Assembly (NCBI GenBank): GCA_001792895.1 | Contig: MARA01000001.1 | Span: 3,100,001-3,164,000 of the forward strand | Length of the DNA stretch: 64,000 nt | DNA from: Lentinus brumalis | Taxonomy: Eukaryota; Basidiomycota; Agaricomycetes; Polyporales; Polyporaceae | Direction of reading: 5' to 3' | Shown here: positions 10,579 to 21,480 of the stretch, in pieces | Layout: the number at the start of each line of letters is the position of its first letter | Numbering within the stretch: the first letter of the stretch is position 1 | The notes under the pieces: generated by a model | Told to the model about the DNA's origin: nothing | The model's input: only the letters and a program-made list of their open reading frames with translations | Databases searched by the model: none | Program-made: the position numbers and the translations under genes

Positions 10579-11920
10579 ATGTCTACCGAAGTCATGTCTG
10601 CTACCCCCCAAAACCTCTCCTCCTCCCCCGAGCGCATGTCGTCTCCGGAGCCTACTGCTACCTTCTACGCCGACGCCGTTCTCTTTGATATGGTGTGTAT
10701 GACCCTGTTTGTTTCCTCTAACTCGTACTGACCAAGGGAGTGTGTTGACAGGACGGCACCCTCACCGACTCAATCTCCGCTGTCGAGGCTGCATGGGGCA
10801 AGGTCGCAAAGGACATCGGCCAGGACCCCGCCTACGTGATTGCGGCCACCCACGGCAAGCGCGCCGTCGACAACCTCGCACAGTTCAAGCCGCATATCAA
10901 GGAGCACGAGATGGACAACGAGGTGCAGGCATTCGAGGAGTCCATCCTCTTCTTCGCCGACGCCTACAACAAGCACGGCCCCGGCTCCCAGCCCAGTACA
11001 CCCACCGTCGACTCTGGTGCTGCGACTCCCGCCCTCACGCCCTCGAGCTCGACGCCCACATCCCGTGCATCGTCTCGCGCACCCTCGTTCGCCGGCTCTC
11101 TCGCACAGCTCACCGCCTTCCGCCGCCCTTCTTTCCTCCACCGCGTCTCCTCTCTCCTCACGATGACCAACCAAGTCATCCCCGAGTCCGATGCCGCGAC
11201 GTTCGAGGATACCATTACTGAGGAGCAGGAAGAGGGCGCCGTCAACCCCAACTGGCGCGACGAGCTTGTCAAGAAGCATCAGCTTCAGGCGTGGCAGGTC
11301 GAGGCCGCTGCCGTCGACCGCTCCGTGCGCATCCTCCCCGGCGTGAAGAAGCTCATGAGCTCGATTCCCAAGGGCCGCTACGCCGTGGCGACTTCTGGCG
11401 CAAAGACCTATGGTATGTGCCGCGTTGTCTCCGTGCGCGTTCGTACTCGATGCTGACTTTGTTCCTCCTTCCAGCCTACGGTTGCATGACCCGCGTCGGC
11501 ATCACCCCGCCAGAGGTGACGATCACCGCTGACGACAAGCGTCTCAAGGCCGGCAAGCCCGCGCCCGACCCCTTCCTGCTGGCCGCGAAGGAGCTCGGCT
11601 TCGACTGCAAGCGCTGCGTCGTCTTCGAGGACTCGCCGTCGGGCATCAAGGCCGGTGTCGCCTCCGGCGCAACCGTCATCGCGGTGTGCACGTCGCACGA
11701 GCGTTCGAAGATCGAGAACTGCGGCGCACACTACATCGTCGACACGATGGAGCAGGTCAGAGTTACCCCGAAGGCGACCGCCTCCGCTTCGAGATCCTGC
11801 CCACCCCCTCGGCATGAGCGTCCGCTGCAAGTCCGCTGGCGGACTGCCTCCCTGCCTTCACTGCTCGTGCTCCATCGTCTTTTCTGTCTGATTGCTCTCG
11901 CACTTCATCATCGCTTCTAG
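10579..11920 (+). CDS. HAD-superfamily glycerol-3-phosphate / sugar-phosphate phosphatase (GPP/DOG type), apparent frameshift near 3' end
   Basis: Cytosolic Mg-dependent phosphatase of the Gpp1/Dog2 group, removing phosphate from glycerol 3-phosphate or hexose phosphates. Exons 10579-10692, 10752-11412 and 11475 onward. The nucleophile motif LFDMDGTLTDS spans intron 1; motif II is VATSGAKTY, motif III has the KAGKPAPDPF lysine and motif IV is VVFEDSPSGIKAG. A Ser/Thr/Pro-rich insert of about 60 residues (11000-11165), rare in the family, sits in the cap region. After VDTMEQVRV the frame runs into unlikely sequence to TGA/TAG near 11920. Adding one C to the CCCC at 11766-11769 restores ...TPEGDRLRFEILPTPSA and a stop at 11815-11817, which I take as the true end. 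Substrate cannot be told from sequence. Confidence 0.85.
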
Positions 11921-12331
11921 TCTTCTTCATGCCATCTCCGTGTATGCATATACTTATGCCCTTACGAGGCTTGTACCATATTGTAGCGTTTAGATGTTTC
12001 TCTCACCTGCATCCTGCACGTATCTACATGTCTTGCTACGCTCCATTCTACAAAATAGAGCTTGATGCACATCCACTCTGAGTGCCTCAGTCAGAGTCTG
12101 TTCGCAAGACGCCCGTCGAGAAGTTCTAGAAATCACGCGCAAGCTGCGATCGGGGCGACGTCATCGCGGCCTATGGGACGCGTTGCCTTCCAGTTCTTTC
12201 GAGCCGCGATCACTTCGACTTGCACTGCGACCGCTGCACTCACTCTCACCGCTACTACGACCATCTCATAGCTTCTCTGGAGCTCTCTTTCTTCGTATAC
12301 ACGGACAGCCTGCATAGAACGACCGCTATAG
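11921..12331. other. Intergenic, 3' UTR of HAD gene and promoter of PPPDE gene
   Basis: About 410 bases after the HAD gene with pyrimidine-rich stretches and no gene-like frame. It presumably carries the HAD terminator and the promoter of the next plus-strand gene. No clear TATA box was found near 12332. Confidence 0.4.
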
Positions 12332-14805
12332 ATGTCCAAGGTCCAGCTCTACGTCTACGACCTCAGCAATGGCCTAGCCAAGCAGCTCTCGCGGCAGCTC
12401 ACTGGGAGACAGATTGACGGCATTTGGTGCGTCCAACTCAGTTTTCTGCGTGCTGCAGGGGGAGTGAGATAGATGCCAATGAAGCGCAGGCATACATCGG
12501 TAGTTGTGTTTGGGAAGGAAGTGTTCTATGGACAGGGCATCTCGATCGTGAAGCCGGGGCAATCGCATGTGAGTTAGCGGTCCGTTCTCGCCAGGTTCGG
12601 GGTGCGGGGGTACTGATTTTGCATGCATTAGCATGGGCAACCGCTGCAGATATTGGATATGGGCGAGACGGCGATAGATGAGCAGACGTTCGACGAGTAT
12701 TTGGCGGAGATACGGGACCATTACACTGCAGACAAGGTATGTGCATCTCAGGCTGGTGCTCGCTCGGTTGCTGAGAGCGTATGGCCACAGTACCATCTAC
12801 TAGGTCGGTATCTGACTCTGCTTGCATGAAACATCGCTGAACGCGCCGCAGAGTTCAATTGCAACTCATTCACGAACGACTGCATCGGCTTCTTGACCGG
12901 AGGCTCTATACCCGCCTGGATCAAAGGTGCGTACCCCGTCGACCCGCAACCGACGCCATCTCCTGACGTTCCTCGCAGACCTTCCCTCCGACTTCCTCTC
13001 TACGCCCTTCGGCGCTGCTCTCCGTCCGACAATAGACGCAATGTTCCGTCGTCCGGTCCCTGGAGCCGCACCTACGCCTCCCATTGCGCCCTCCCCGAAC
13101 GCACTCCAGCAAGCTGCGTCCGCCTCCCCCAACCCCGCACTCGCATCAGCCCTCCTCCAGGCCGTCGCCGCGCAAGCATACTCCACGGGCTCCCTGTCCG
13201 CCCCGACCTCCCTCCCGCGCTCACCCGCCCCGGGCAGCTCGACGGTCGCCGGCCCCATCCACATGTGCACGAATCCGTCCTCGCTGCACGGGCTGCTGCA
13301 GACACACAAGGCCGCGGTCGTGTTCTTCACGTCCGCGACGTGCGGCCCGTGCAAGATGATCGAGCCCGTGTTCGAGGAGATCGCGCACCAGAAGACGCAC
13401 GGGCGCGATGGCGGCCGGCCGGCGTTCGTGAAGGTGGACATGGCTGTGGGTATGGGCGGGCAGGTTGGGGCTGAGTGGGGCGTGAGGGTCACTCCGACGT
13501 TCTTGTTCTTCTTGGACGGCAAGAAGGTGAGCGGGTTGCTGGTGCGAGGTGTTGTGTGCGCCCGTGCTGACGTGGTTATGGGCAGACACACGAGCTGAAG
13601 GGAGTCAATGCCCCAGAGTTGCGCACACAAGTAGATCTGTTGCTCTACCAGGCCTTCCCTCGTATGTTGTCATCAGCTCATGACATTGCATATACTGATT
13701 GGGCCGCATAGCACATCCGCACACGAAGCTGTCTCTCCCTGCAATCGAGGCGCTTTCGACAAACCCCATTCTATTCACCCAGATTCCCCCCTTGGACACC
13801 GTATCGACGAAGCTTGCCTCGTTCATCGACGCCGCCCCCCAATCTGCAGGAATCACTGCCGCCAAGCAGATCCTCTCCACAACGCTAGTGCCATTCCTGA
13901 AGTCCCGTTTCCCCGACAAGAGCGCGTCTGCGGCTACTCCGGCGAAGAAGCCTGCCGGATCAACCACCCCGCAGATCCTGACGGGCTGGGCGGCCGCCAC
14001 GTCCGGTCTCACCAGTGCCCTCAAGCCGCCTCAGCTGTTCCCCCTGGCCGACCTATGGCGCCTGGCCGTCCTCGACGAGCCCGTCGCAAGCTGGCTCGCT
14101 GGTCCCCCACCAGCGGGCAGCCACAATCCGGTAGACGTCCTGGTACAAAAAGCGCTCGACGTGCTCGACAGCACCGACCCTGACGAGAAGGCCGCCGGAC
14201 GCAACTACCTGCTCACCGTCCTCCGGATGCTCGCGAATGGGTTCGCGCACGCCGTGCTGGCCCGGACGATCCTGTCGCGCGCGTCCCCGGGGGGCAAGCG
14301 GGCGCAGGTGACGCGTGTGGTGGTCGCGACGCTGCTGCACGAGGACGCGGCGGTGCGGACGGCGGCGGCGGGTCTGGCGTTCAACGTCGCGGCGGCGCTG
14401 CAGAAGAGCAGGGTCGAGCGGCTGCGGGGGACGCCGACTGTGGAGGTGGAGGAGGAGGAAGAGTGGGAGGTCGAGCTTGTGAGCGCGGTGCTGGAGACGC
14501 TGTCGAATGAGACGCAGAGCGAGGAAGTTGGTGAGTGCTTTCGTTTTCGTGCTGTGGTAGTTGACAGGGGGCTGATGTGTGTGTGTGGGTCGTGTTCTAT
14601 AGTGCACCGGCTAGTCGCGGCTCTGGCGTTCTTGTTGCGGCTGTCGCCTTTCTATGAGGGTCAGCTTGCGTCGCTGTTGGAGGTGCTGCAGTCGAGAGAG
14701 ACGTTGAAAAGCAAGCTCGAGAAGGGTGGATGTGGGGAGTCTGGGGTGCAGAAGCCGGAGGTGCGCAAACTGATCGAGGAGGTGGCGGAGAAGCTGTGTC
14801 TCTAG
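12332..14805 (+). CDS. PPPDE (DeSI-type) peptidase - thioredoxin - PUL domain protein
   Basis: Three domains on one chain of about 600 residues. (1) PPPDE thiol isopeptidase: KVQLYVYDLSNGLAKQLS, then IW|HTSVVVFGKEVFYGQGI with the catalytic His, and EFNCNSFTNDCIGFLTGG with the catalytic Cys; DeSI enzymes remove SUMO or ubiquitin. (2) Thioredoxin fold with active site ATCGPCKMIEPVFEEI, then VRVTPTFLFFLDGKK. (3) C-terminal helical PUL domain, from HTKLSLPAIEALS to KLCL, a module that binds Cdc48/p97 in Ufd3/PLAA. Start ATG 12332 gives the canonical N-terminus. Seven short introns keep frame throughout; stop 14803-14805. Inferred role: Cdc48-linked ubiquitin/SUMO protease with redox input, in nucleus or cytosol. 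This order of domains is known from other fungi; the substrate is not. Confidence 0.88.
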
Positions 14806-15318
14806 AGGTCTCGGGATGCGGGCCAAGACACTGGAGATAGATATATTCATAGACATGTGGACACTTGGATATTCGAGTTGTCAGAGTGCTTTCGGGTTGC
14901 TCAGCCTGGTGTATGTATGTACATAAGGACTGCCAGTGCGGGATTGTCAGGGATTGTCGTCTTGGGTGGCCGGCTCTTTGGATGTGCCGCGAAGACGATC
15001 CAAACCTCGTGAACATCAATCAAGCCCGGATGCGGGGTAGCGGATTGCCGGAGGGCCTACATATGCAGACCATCCCCGCGCGCGACGGTCTGCAACGGTT
15101 CCCCGACTCTAGGATTGTCGCGCTGTGCTTGCTAGTCTCTCATCCTTCCGGTCTCCGCACTCGATCGACGCTGTTACTTAGACTGATCTAGAGGTTCTCG
15201 GCGCACCACTCACGTCCACCCTAACGCCCCCATATATTTACCCCGCATTCTGCGATCGGCCGCTGCTCCCTTGGACCAGGACCGCACGCACGAACACACA
15301 CACCGGAGGACGTCTTTC
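14806..15318. other. Intergenic, upstream of carnitine acetyltransferase
   Basis: About 510 bases. It holds the 3' end of the PPPDE gene and, at its right end, the TATA-like box for the long carnitine acetyltransferase transcript. No gene-like frame seen. Confidence 0.4.
15233..15240 (+). promoter_or_regulatory. TATA-like box upstream of the long carnitine acetyltransferase form
   Basis: TATATTTA, 79 bases before the upstream ATG at 15319. It would set a transcript that includes the first small exon. The second ATG at 15959 would need a separate start site inside the 574-base intron or leaky scanning. Confidence 0.4.
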
Positions 15319-18170
15319 ATGTTCCAGTCAACACGACGCACCACTTCTCGGTCCGTTACGCTTTTGGTGAGTGCTCGCGTCAATCTTGGCTTCGGTGGGT
15401 GCAGTTTTTGGACGGCACGGGACGGTGGGACGCAGGAAGCAGGCCCGCACTGAATGGCCGGATGGTGAGAACATACGTGGGACTTGCACACGAGAAGGTT
15501 GGCGGAACGGGCCGCTGCAGTTATGAGGGCGACTGAACGCCATGGGCGTTGGTGAAGCGTCTTAATGCTTCGACCCTCTCCCTCGCCCCTCCACCCTGCA
15601 CCCGTCTTTCCCGCTTCTCCTCCATTCTGCAGCCCAGCTTGACTCTGCGGGATGTCTGGGTTCCGCCGCGCCTCCCCTGCCCCTGAGACTGTGCTCCGAT
15701 CGCGCGCAGGTGGTACAGCCGGTGCATTTCCGTCAGGGAACGATGGGGAGGCTCGACGAGAGAAGACGCATCGCCCAGTCGCAGGGTTACCCAATCCACC
15801 GTCCCTTCCGTACTCGCGCAGTGCGAGGTTACATACTTCGGGCGCACTGAAGTCGCCCCGCGCGCTGTCTCACCAACGTCCCTCGTCCGTCTCGTGCCAA
15901 CCCCCACAATCCGAAGTACCTTCGGCTAACATCGTCGTAGAAGTCTCATAGAACTGCAATGTCGAAACCGCGCACTCTCAATACCTCTGCGCCCCGCAAG
16001 TCGGGCGTACCGCCAGGGTACGTCGCGGATCCCAGCAAGGGCCCCATGCTCCGGTACGAAGCATCGCTCCCCAAGCTGCCCGTTCCCCCACTATCCTCCA
16101 CCGCCGCGAAGTACCTGGAGACGGTCGAGCCGCATGTCACGAAGGAGCAATTCGCCAAAACGCAGGCCGCGGTGCACAAGTTCCTCAACTCGGAGCAGGC
16201 GAAGGTCCTGCAGGAGCGCTTGCAGGCGCGAGCCGCACAGCCGGGTGTGGCTAGCTGGCTGGCGGACTGGTGGAACGAGACGGCGTACATGGGCTACCGC
16301 GACCCGGTGGTTGTCTACGTGAGCTACTTCTATGTCCATGTCAACGACAAGACGCGGCCGTCGCAGGCGAAGAGAGCGGCGCAGCTGTTGAAGGTCGTCT
16401 TGCCGTTCCGCGCACTCGTCGAGAGGTCAGTGTCCCTCGTAGATACGATCGAGGGGGTTCCTAACGGTTTAGTACCACAGCGAGCAGCTCGAGCCAGAGA
16501 AGGTGCGCGGTGCGCCCTTGGCCATGAAGTCGTATGAGTGGCTGTAAGCAACTCGGTGAGATATTTAGTTGCTTGTGCTAATTCAACCCCCCAGCTTCCA
16601 CTCGTGCCGTTACCCCACCAAGCCTTCAGATACTGCGAAGAAGTTCGATCCTGCGACGCACAACCACGTGGTCTTCGTTCGCAAGAACAAGTTCTACAAG
16701 GTCGCGCTTGCGGACAAGTCTGGTCGGGAACTCTCCGCTGCGGAGCTCGAGGCGCAGATTGAGAAGGTCATCGAGCTGGCGGGCAATGAGAAGGCCGTTC
16801 CAGTTGGTGCGCTGACATCGGAGAACCGCGATATCTGGACAGACGTGAGTATCTGCTTTGACTATGCCAAGGACCGGCCGTACTGACTGTGTGCAAGGCT
16901 CGCGCTGCTCTGCTTGCAGCATCGCCAGCGAATGCAGCTACACTCGAGGAGATCGAGTCTGCTATCCTAGTCATCGCTTTGGATGACACCAAGCCCGTGA
17001 CGCGCGAAGAAACAAGCTGGCAATGCTGGGTCGGCGACGGCAGGAACCGCTTCTTCGACAAGCACCAGTGTACGTCCGCCTGCTCTACATTGTGTTGCAC
17101 TCGGCTGACATCTGGCGCAGTCATCGTGTTCGAGAACGGTAAGTCCGGCTTCCTCGGCGAGCACTCCTGTATGGACGGCACACCCACGCTGCGTCTGAAT
17201 GAGTTCATGCTCGCCTCGCTCGCCGCGGGCAAGCCCGACCTCGGGCCCGCGCGCACCGCGGAGACCGGCAAGGACCTCGAGCCGCCCAAAGAGCTCACCT
17301 TCGCGCTCGACGACAAGACCAAGCGGTACATCGCGGACGCGGAGAAGCACTTTGATGCGCTCGTCGGGCAGCACGACATGGAGGTGCTCCACTACGAGGG
17401 GTACGGCAAGGAGTACATCAAGGCGCACAAGGCAAGCCCCGACGCGTGGGCGCAGATGGTGAAGCAGCTGGCGTTCCACAAGATGTTCAACCGCCCGGGC
17501 GTGTGCTACGAGAGTGCGCAGACGCGGAAGTACCAGCTCGGCAGGACGGAGGTGATTCGGAGTGCGAGCAAGGAGAGCAAGGCGTGGGCGGAGGCGATGC
17601 TCGACCCTGCGCAGACTGTGAGTCCTTGTCCTGTCGCCTTCTCCGTATCGCAGAGCCTGAGCTGATAGTATGTGTGATGTAGGACGAGCAGCGTGCAGCG
17701 CTGTTCCGCAAGGCCATCGCGCGTCACTTGCAGTATGCTGCCTGGGCGGCGGACGGCCAGGGTGTCGACCGCCACCTCTTCGGCTTGAAGAAGTGCTTGA
17801 AGGAGGGCGAGCCCGTCCCTGAGATCTACACAGACGAGGCATTCAGCAAGACCAGCCATTGGGAGCTGTCCACGTCTCAGCTCTCCTCTCCCTTCCTCGA
17901 TGGCTGGGGATACGGTGAAGGTACGTTCGCTTTTGTACACCGGCTTGGGGTTGGGAATCGTTCTGACGCTGCCTCGCAGTCGTCCCCGATGGTTATGGCC
18001 TCTCGTACTCGATCGGCGATCATTACATCCGCTGGACCATCACCAGCTTGAAGCGGAACACTGCCACCCTCAAGCACTTCCTCGCCGAGGCTGCGACAGA
18101 GACGCGGGCTATGATGGAGAAGGCGGCGGCGGAGGCGAAGAAGAGGGAGGGTGACAAGGCGAAACTTTAA
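15319..18170 (+). CDS. CAT2: Carnitine O-acetyltransferase, predicted dual mitochondrial/peroxisomal
   Basis: Transfers acetyl between CoA and carnitine to move C2 units between peroxisome, cytosol and mitochondrion, needed for growth on fatty acids and acetate. Choline/carnitine acyltransferase fold: LPKLPVPPLSSTAAKYL, SWLADWWNETAYMGYRDPV, FHSCRYPTKPSDTAKKF, the catalytic His in GEHSCMDGTPT, MEVLHYEGYGKEYIKAHKA, then VPDGYGLSYSIGDHYI. The end AKL is a type 1 peroxisomal signal. ATG 15959 gives a standard start, but an upstream exon 15319-15366 (MFQSTRRTTSRSVTLL, basic and acid-free) joins in frame through GTGAGT at 15367 and a CTAAC branch (15925-15929) plus TAG ending at 15940, adding a likely mitochondrial presequence. 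About seven introns in all. Function is confident; the two-start model is inferred. Confidence 0.92.
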
Positions 18171-18322
18171 TGTCTCGTAATGCGGCAGCTTGGAAATTTG
18201 GTTAACATCTACATTTGTGTTGTAATAGCACAGGCAATGGAACTCCGAAACACAACAGGAAGGTACATACAGTCACGGGCCCACAAAACCGTCACAGGTA
18301 TAGAACGGACAGGTTGGGACCT

Positions 18323-20973
18323 CTAGAGACGAGAGACGATGTTTGGCGCGTGGGACTGGGCGGAGGCCTCGACACCGTCGTACACAGGATGCCTGGCGGC
18401 GGCCTTGGCCAGCACCAACTCCTCGCGATTCTCGTACCACCACTCGATGGCATAGTCCTTCTCCGAATCGCCGACGTCCTGCGAGACAGCTCTGAAGACC
18501 GCCTCCACGAGTTCTGCACGCATCTCCTCGATGCGCCTCGCAGAAGCATCATGTGCCAGGGACGGCAATGAGACAGAGACGACGATCGCCTTGACCTCCA
18601 CCAGAAGACGTGGGAGGAGGGTAAGCGAGACGGAGGGAACGGTCGCGATGAGCGCGAGCTGCAGCCGGTGGAGATGCTCGGAGGGTATGTCGAAGGACTC
18701 TTGCTCGGTCACGGGAGCGGGCGGCGAGGACGAGGAAGATGCTTGCGCATCGGGTGAGTATGGCAAGGTCGCCTTGACTGGGGCGGCGCGGGCGTGCCGT
18801 ATGGCGTCCAGCAGCACCTCGATGCAGAACCACGCCATCGAGTCGGCGTCGACGTTTGTGCTGCTGCCTTGTGCGGCGGCACTCGCATATCCAAAGGAGC
18901 TCGCGCTGCGGACTAGCGCTGCGTAGGCCATGCAGAGCTGGGTCGTGCTCAGTCGTCCGTCGAAGGAGTTCTGCATGGTGGAGCTCAGTCCCGTCCTTCT
19001 GCAAAACAAAGCGTTGCATCGTACCTCGACAAGACAATGGGCGTACATGGGGAGGATCCTCTCCGTGAACGCGGGCTCGGATGGTCTGCGAACGCCAGAG
19101 TTCTTGGCGTGCGATACGAAAACAGCCAGCATCACTGAATGTGCCGACTCGTATGTCTCACGATGGCTTGCATCCCACAAATGTCTACCATGAAGACTAC
19201 AACATTAGCAGTAAGACCACAGATGTAAATAGCGACGTACGGATAACAGAGAGGGTACACCTGACTCTGGATGACTGCTTCTGACAAGACCGGCACCAGT
19301 TGCTCCACGCAGGCAAGTGCGAATGCCTTCTTTGCGTCAAGGAGAACACGCGGGAGCGTCTCTACGGCTGCAGTCAAGAAGTAAGCACCATGCATCTGAT
19401 ACATGCGAAGGAGCAGGCCAACCTTTGCCCTTCCCGGACATCGTCTCATGATGGCACAGTTCCTGGACGAACCTCCCGGCTTCGGCTTCGCTGGCTGAGA
19501 GCACGTCCAACGCCATGTAGAAGGCGCGCTTCAGCTCCGGCAGCCCTCCCTCGGAGGTCGACGCGACGCCCCCAAATTGTGGCATCACGAAGGAGAGATG
19601 GGAGAGCGTGTGGAGGGCGTCCAGGGCTATGGCGTACGGTGAAGGTGTCAGGGGCGACGCGGATGAAGAGGCAGTCGATTGCGGGCCGGGTACAAACACA
19701 ACAGTGGAGAGGATGGACTGCAAGACCATGAGGGTAGTGAAGAGTAGCGTCTTCAGGACCTGCCAAGTCGCTGTCGCAATCTCGCGGGTGTTATCATCTG
19801 CAAGGTCGCTGTCTTCGTTCACGCCCGCCAGCGGGCATTGTAACCAATCCTTCTCCACTGTACCGGTGAGTGACTGCAGGCGGGCAAGCGTACGTCCTAC
19901 GGCGTCCCAGCCCGGTACACGTCGGGATTCCACTAGGACGGTGAGTGAGAGGGCGGTAAACCTTGCTAATGATGCCATGGATGCGATATACGTCGAGCTG
20001 GCAATGCTCCGCACGGCTTGGGCAAAGGCACTCTTGCTCTATATGAACAGTTAGTAACATGCGGTACGAGTGAGGACGTGCACGTACAAGTATGATCAAT
20101 TTATCCTCCACATCTCGGCGCACTCCAGTTGAGGCCTGTGAGAGGAACGTGCCAGTGTGGTAAGAACGCTCGATTGTGGACAAGAGGATGTCTACGACAG
20201 TCTATACAACGCAGGAATCAGCGGGTGTGTGTGCATATATCGCCTGGGTATGACTTACCGGTAACGGAAGGGCCTGCAGGCGTTGCGGCGCGACGAACTG
20301 GGCACATTGAGATGCAAGCAGTACGGCCAGTGCAAGTGGGTCTTGAAGTGGTTTCAGTACCGTCCTGTGGAGGTCCAGCAGATCTCTCACCTTCCTCCAC
20401 GCCTTTGGTCGCCAGGCTTCTCTTGAAATCCATCTCCCACCCAGAGCCCTCCCTTGCATATGTATCCACGACCTCCGCAAGTGCGAGCACGACCTCTTCC
20501 TCCACCTTCGCCCTCACCCTCGCCTCCTTCTCTGTGACCTTCAGTTCTGCGTCCCAATCCTGCAAGCCAAGTAACATCCCCGACGCACACGCGAGCCTGA
20601 TCACCGCCGCGCTCCCCGCGAACCCCTCCAACGTCGCCCGGGTCCACTTCGCCAGCCTCGCAGTCACGTTCACTCCGCGCGACGGGGGCAGAATGCTCGC
20701 AGGGCTCTGCTCCGCCTCTGCTCTGTGCACGGCGACGCGGAGGTGCACGGCATGCCGGAACGCGACGGCGAGCGCGGTGAGCTTCACATACGTGTATGGG
20801 CGGAAGAGTGGGCTCCCTAGGACCGCCGCGGTGAGTGCGGTTGGTGAGCCGGGGATAGGCACAGGTGGTCGCGCGAGGTAGTGTGCGATGGAGGCTTGTA
20901 TAGTCTCGAGCGGGAGAGTAGAGGAGGTGCGAGTGAGATGGCGGATGAGATTGACGTATCCGCGGTCTGACAT
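18323..20973 (-). CDS. PEX8: Pex8-like peroxin (peroxisomal matrix import), one apparent frameshift
   Basis: Helical protein of about 690 residues from ATG 20973 (MSDRGYVNLIRHLTRTS). Readable blocks: TVVDILLSTIERSYHTGTF, ARFTALSLTVLVESRRVPGW, AYFLTAAVETLPRVLLDAKK, HLWDASHRETYESAHSVML, LCMAYAALVRSASSFGY, LHRLQLALIATVPSVSL. It ends NIVSRL, a type 1 peroxisomal signal; Pex8 of yeasts also carries one and links the docking and RING complexes on the inner peroxisome face. The assignment rests on this signal plus recalled family resemblance, so it is moderate. Five introns are well supported. Near 20388-20396 the frame must lose one base to pass from DFKRSLATKGVEE to VRDLLDLHRTVLKPLQDP; either an extra G or an intron I missed. 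It converges on carnitine acetyltransferase with 152 bases between. Confidence 0.62.
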
Positions 20974-21480
20974 TGCGTCGCGCTTGAGAGAGGACGTTCA
21001 AACGCGATGGTTAAGCCCACGAGCGGGGTTGATGAGCGTATGAGGCAAGGTGGGGTTGACAGTTGGCTTGCATGGGATTTCGTGCCCGCGGAGCGCGCGA
21101 GCCTCACGCCGCACAATCACCTCGGTCTTCAGAGTCACCGGGAAATCGATGACAGTCAATCCAACCGGGACACCCAGTCCACATACATGAGGTGCCTGTG
21201 CCCGAAGGCGAGATATATTCCGGAGCAGTAGCGAGCGGAAAGTAAATGAATGCAAGAAGGCGTAAGAATATTGATACAACGTAAATCACCGGAAGCTCAG
21301 AATGAAGCTAAGAATACACATTGCTGCAAACAGTACCCATGGAAGAAGCAAAAGCAAGCCAGAAAGAAAGAAAGAGGGTAACGGAAGGAAGTATCTCGTG
21401 GATTTCCCTTCCGCAGTGCAGCAATAGTTTCACCATGCCAGGGTGGACGTTCATCAAGTCAAGTCGAGCCAGTGCAAGGC
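20974..21480. other. Intergenic between two minus-strand genes
   Basis: About 500 bases holding the Pex8-like promoter and the 3' UTR of the secreted-protein gene. A purine-rich AAGAAAGAAAGA tract lies near 21365. No gene-like frame seen. Confidence 0.4.
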
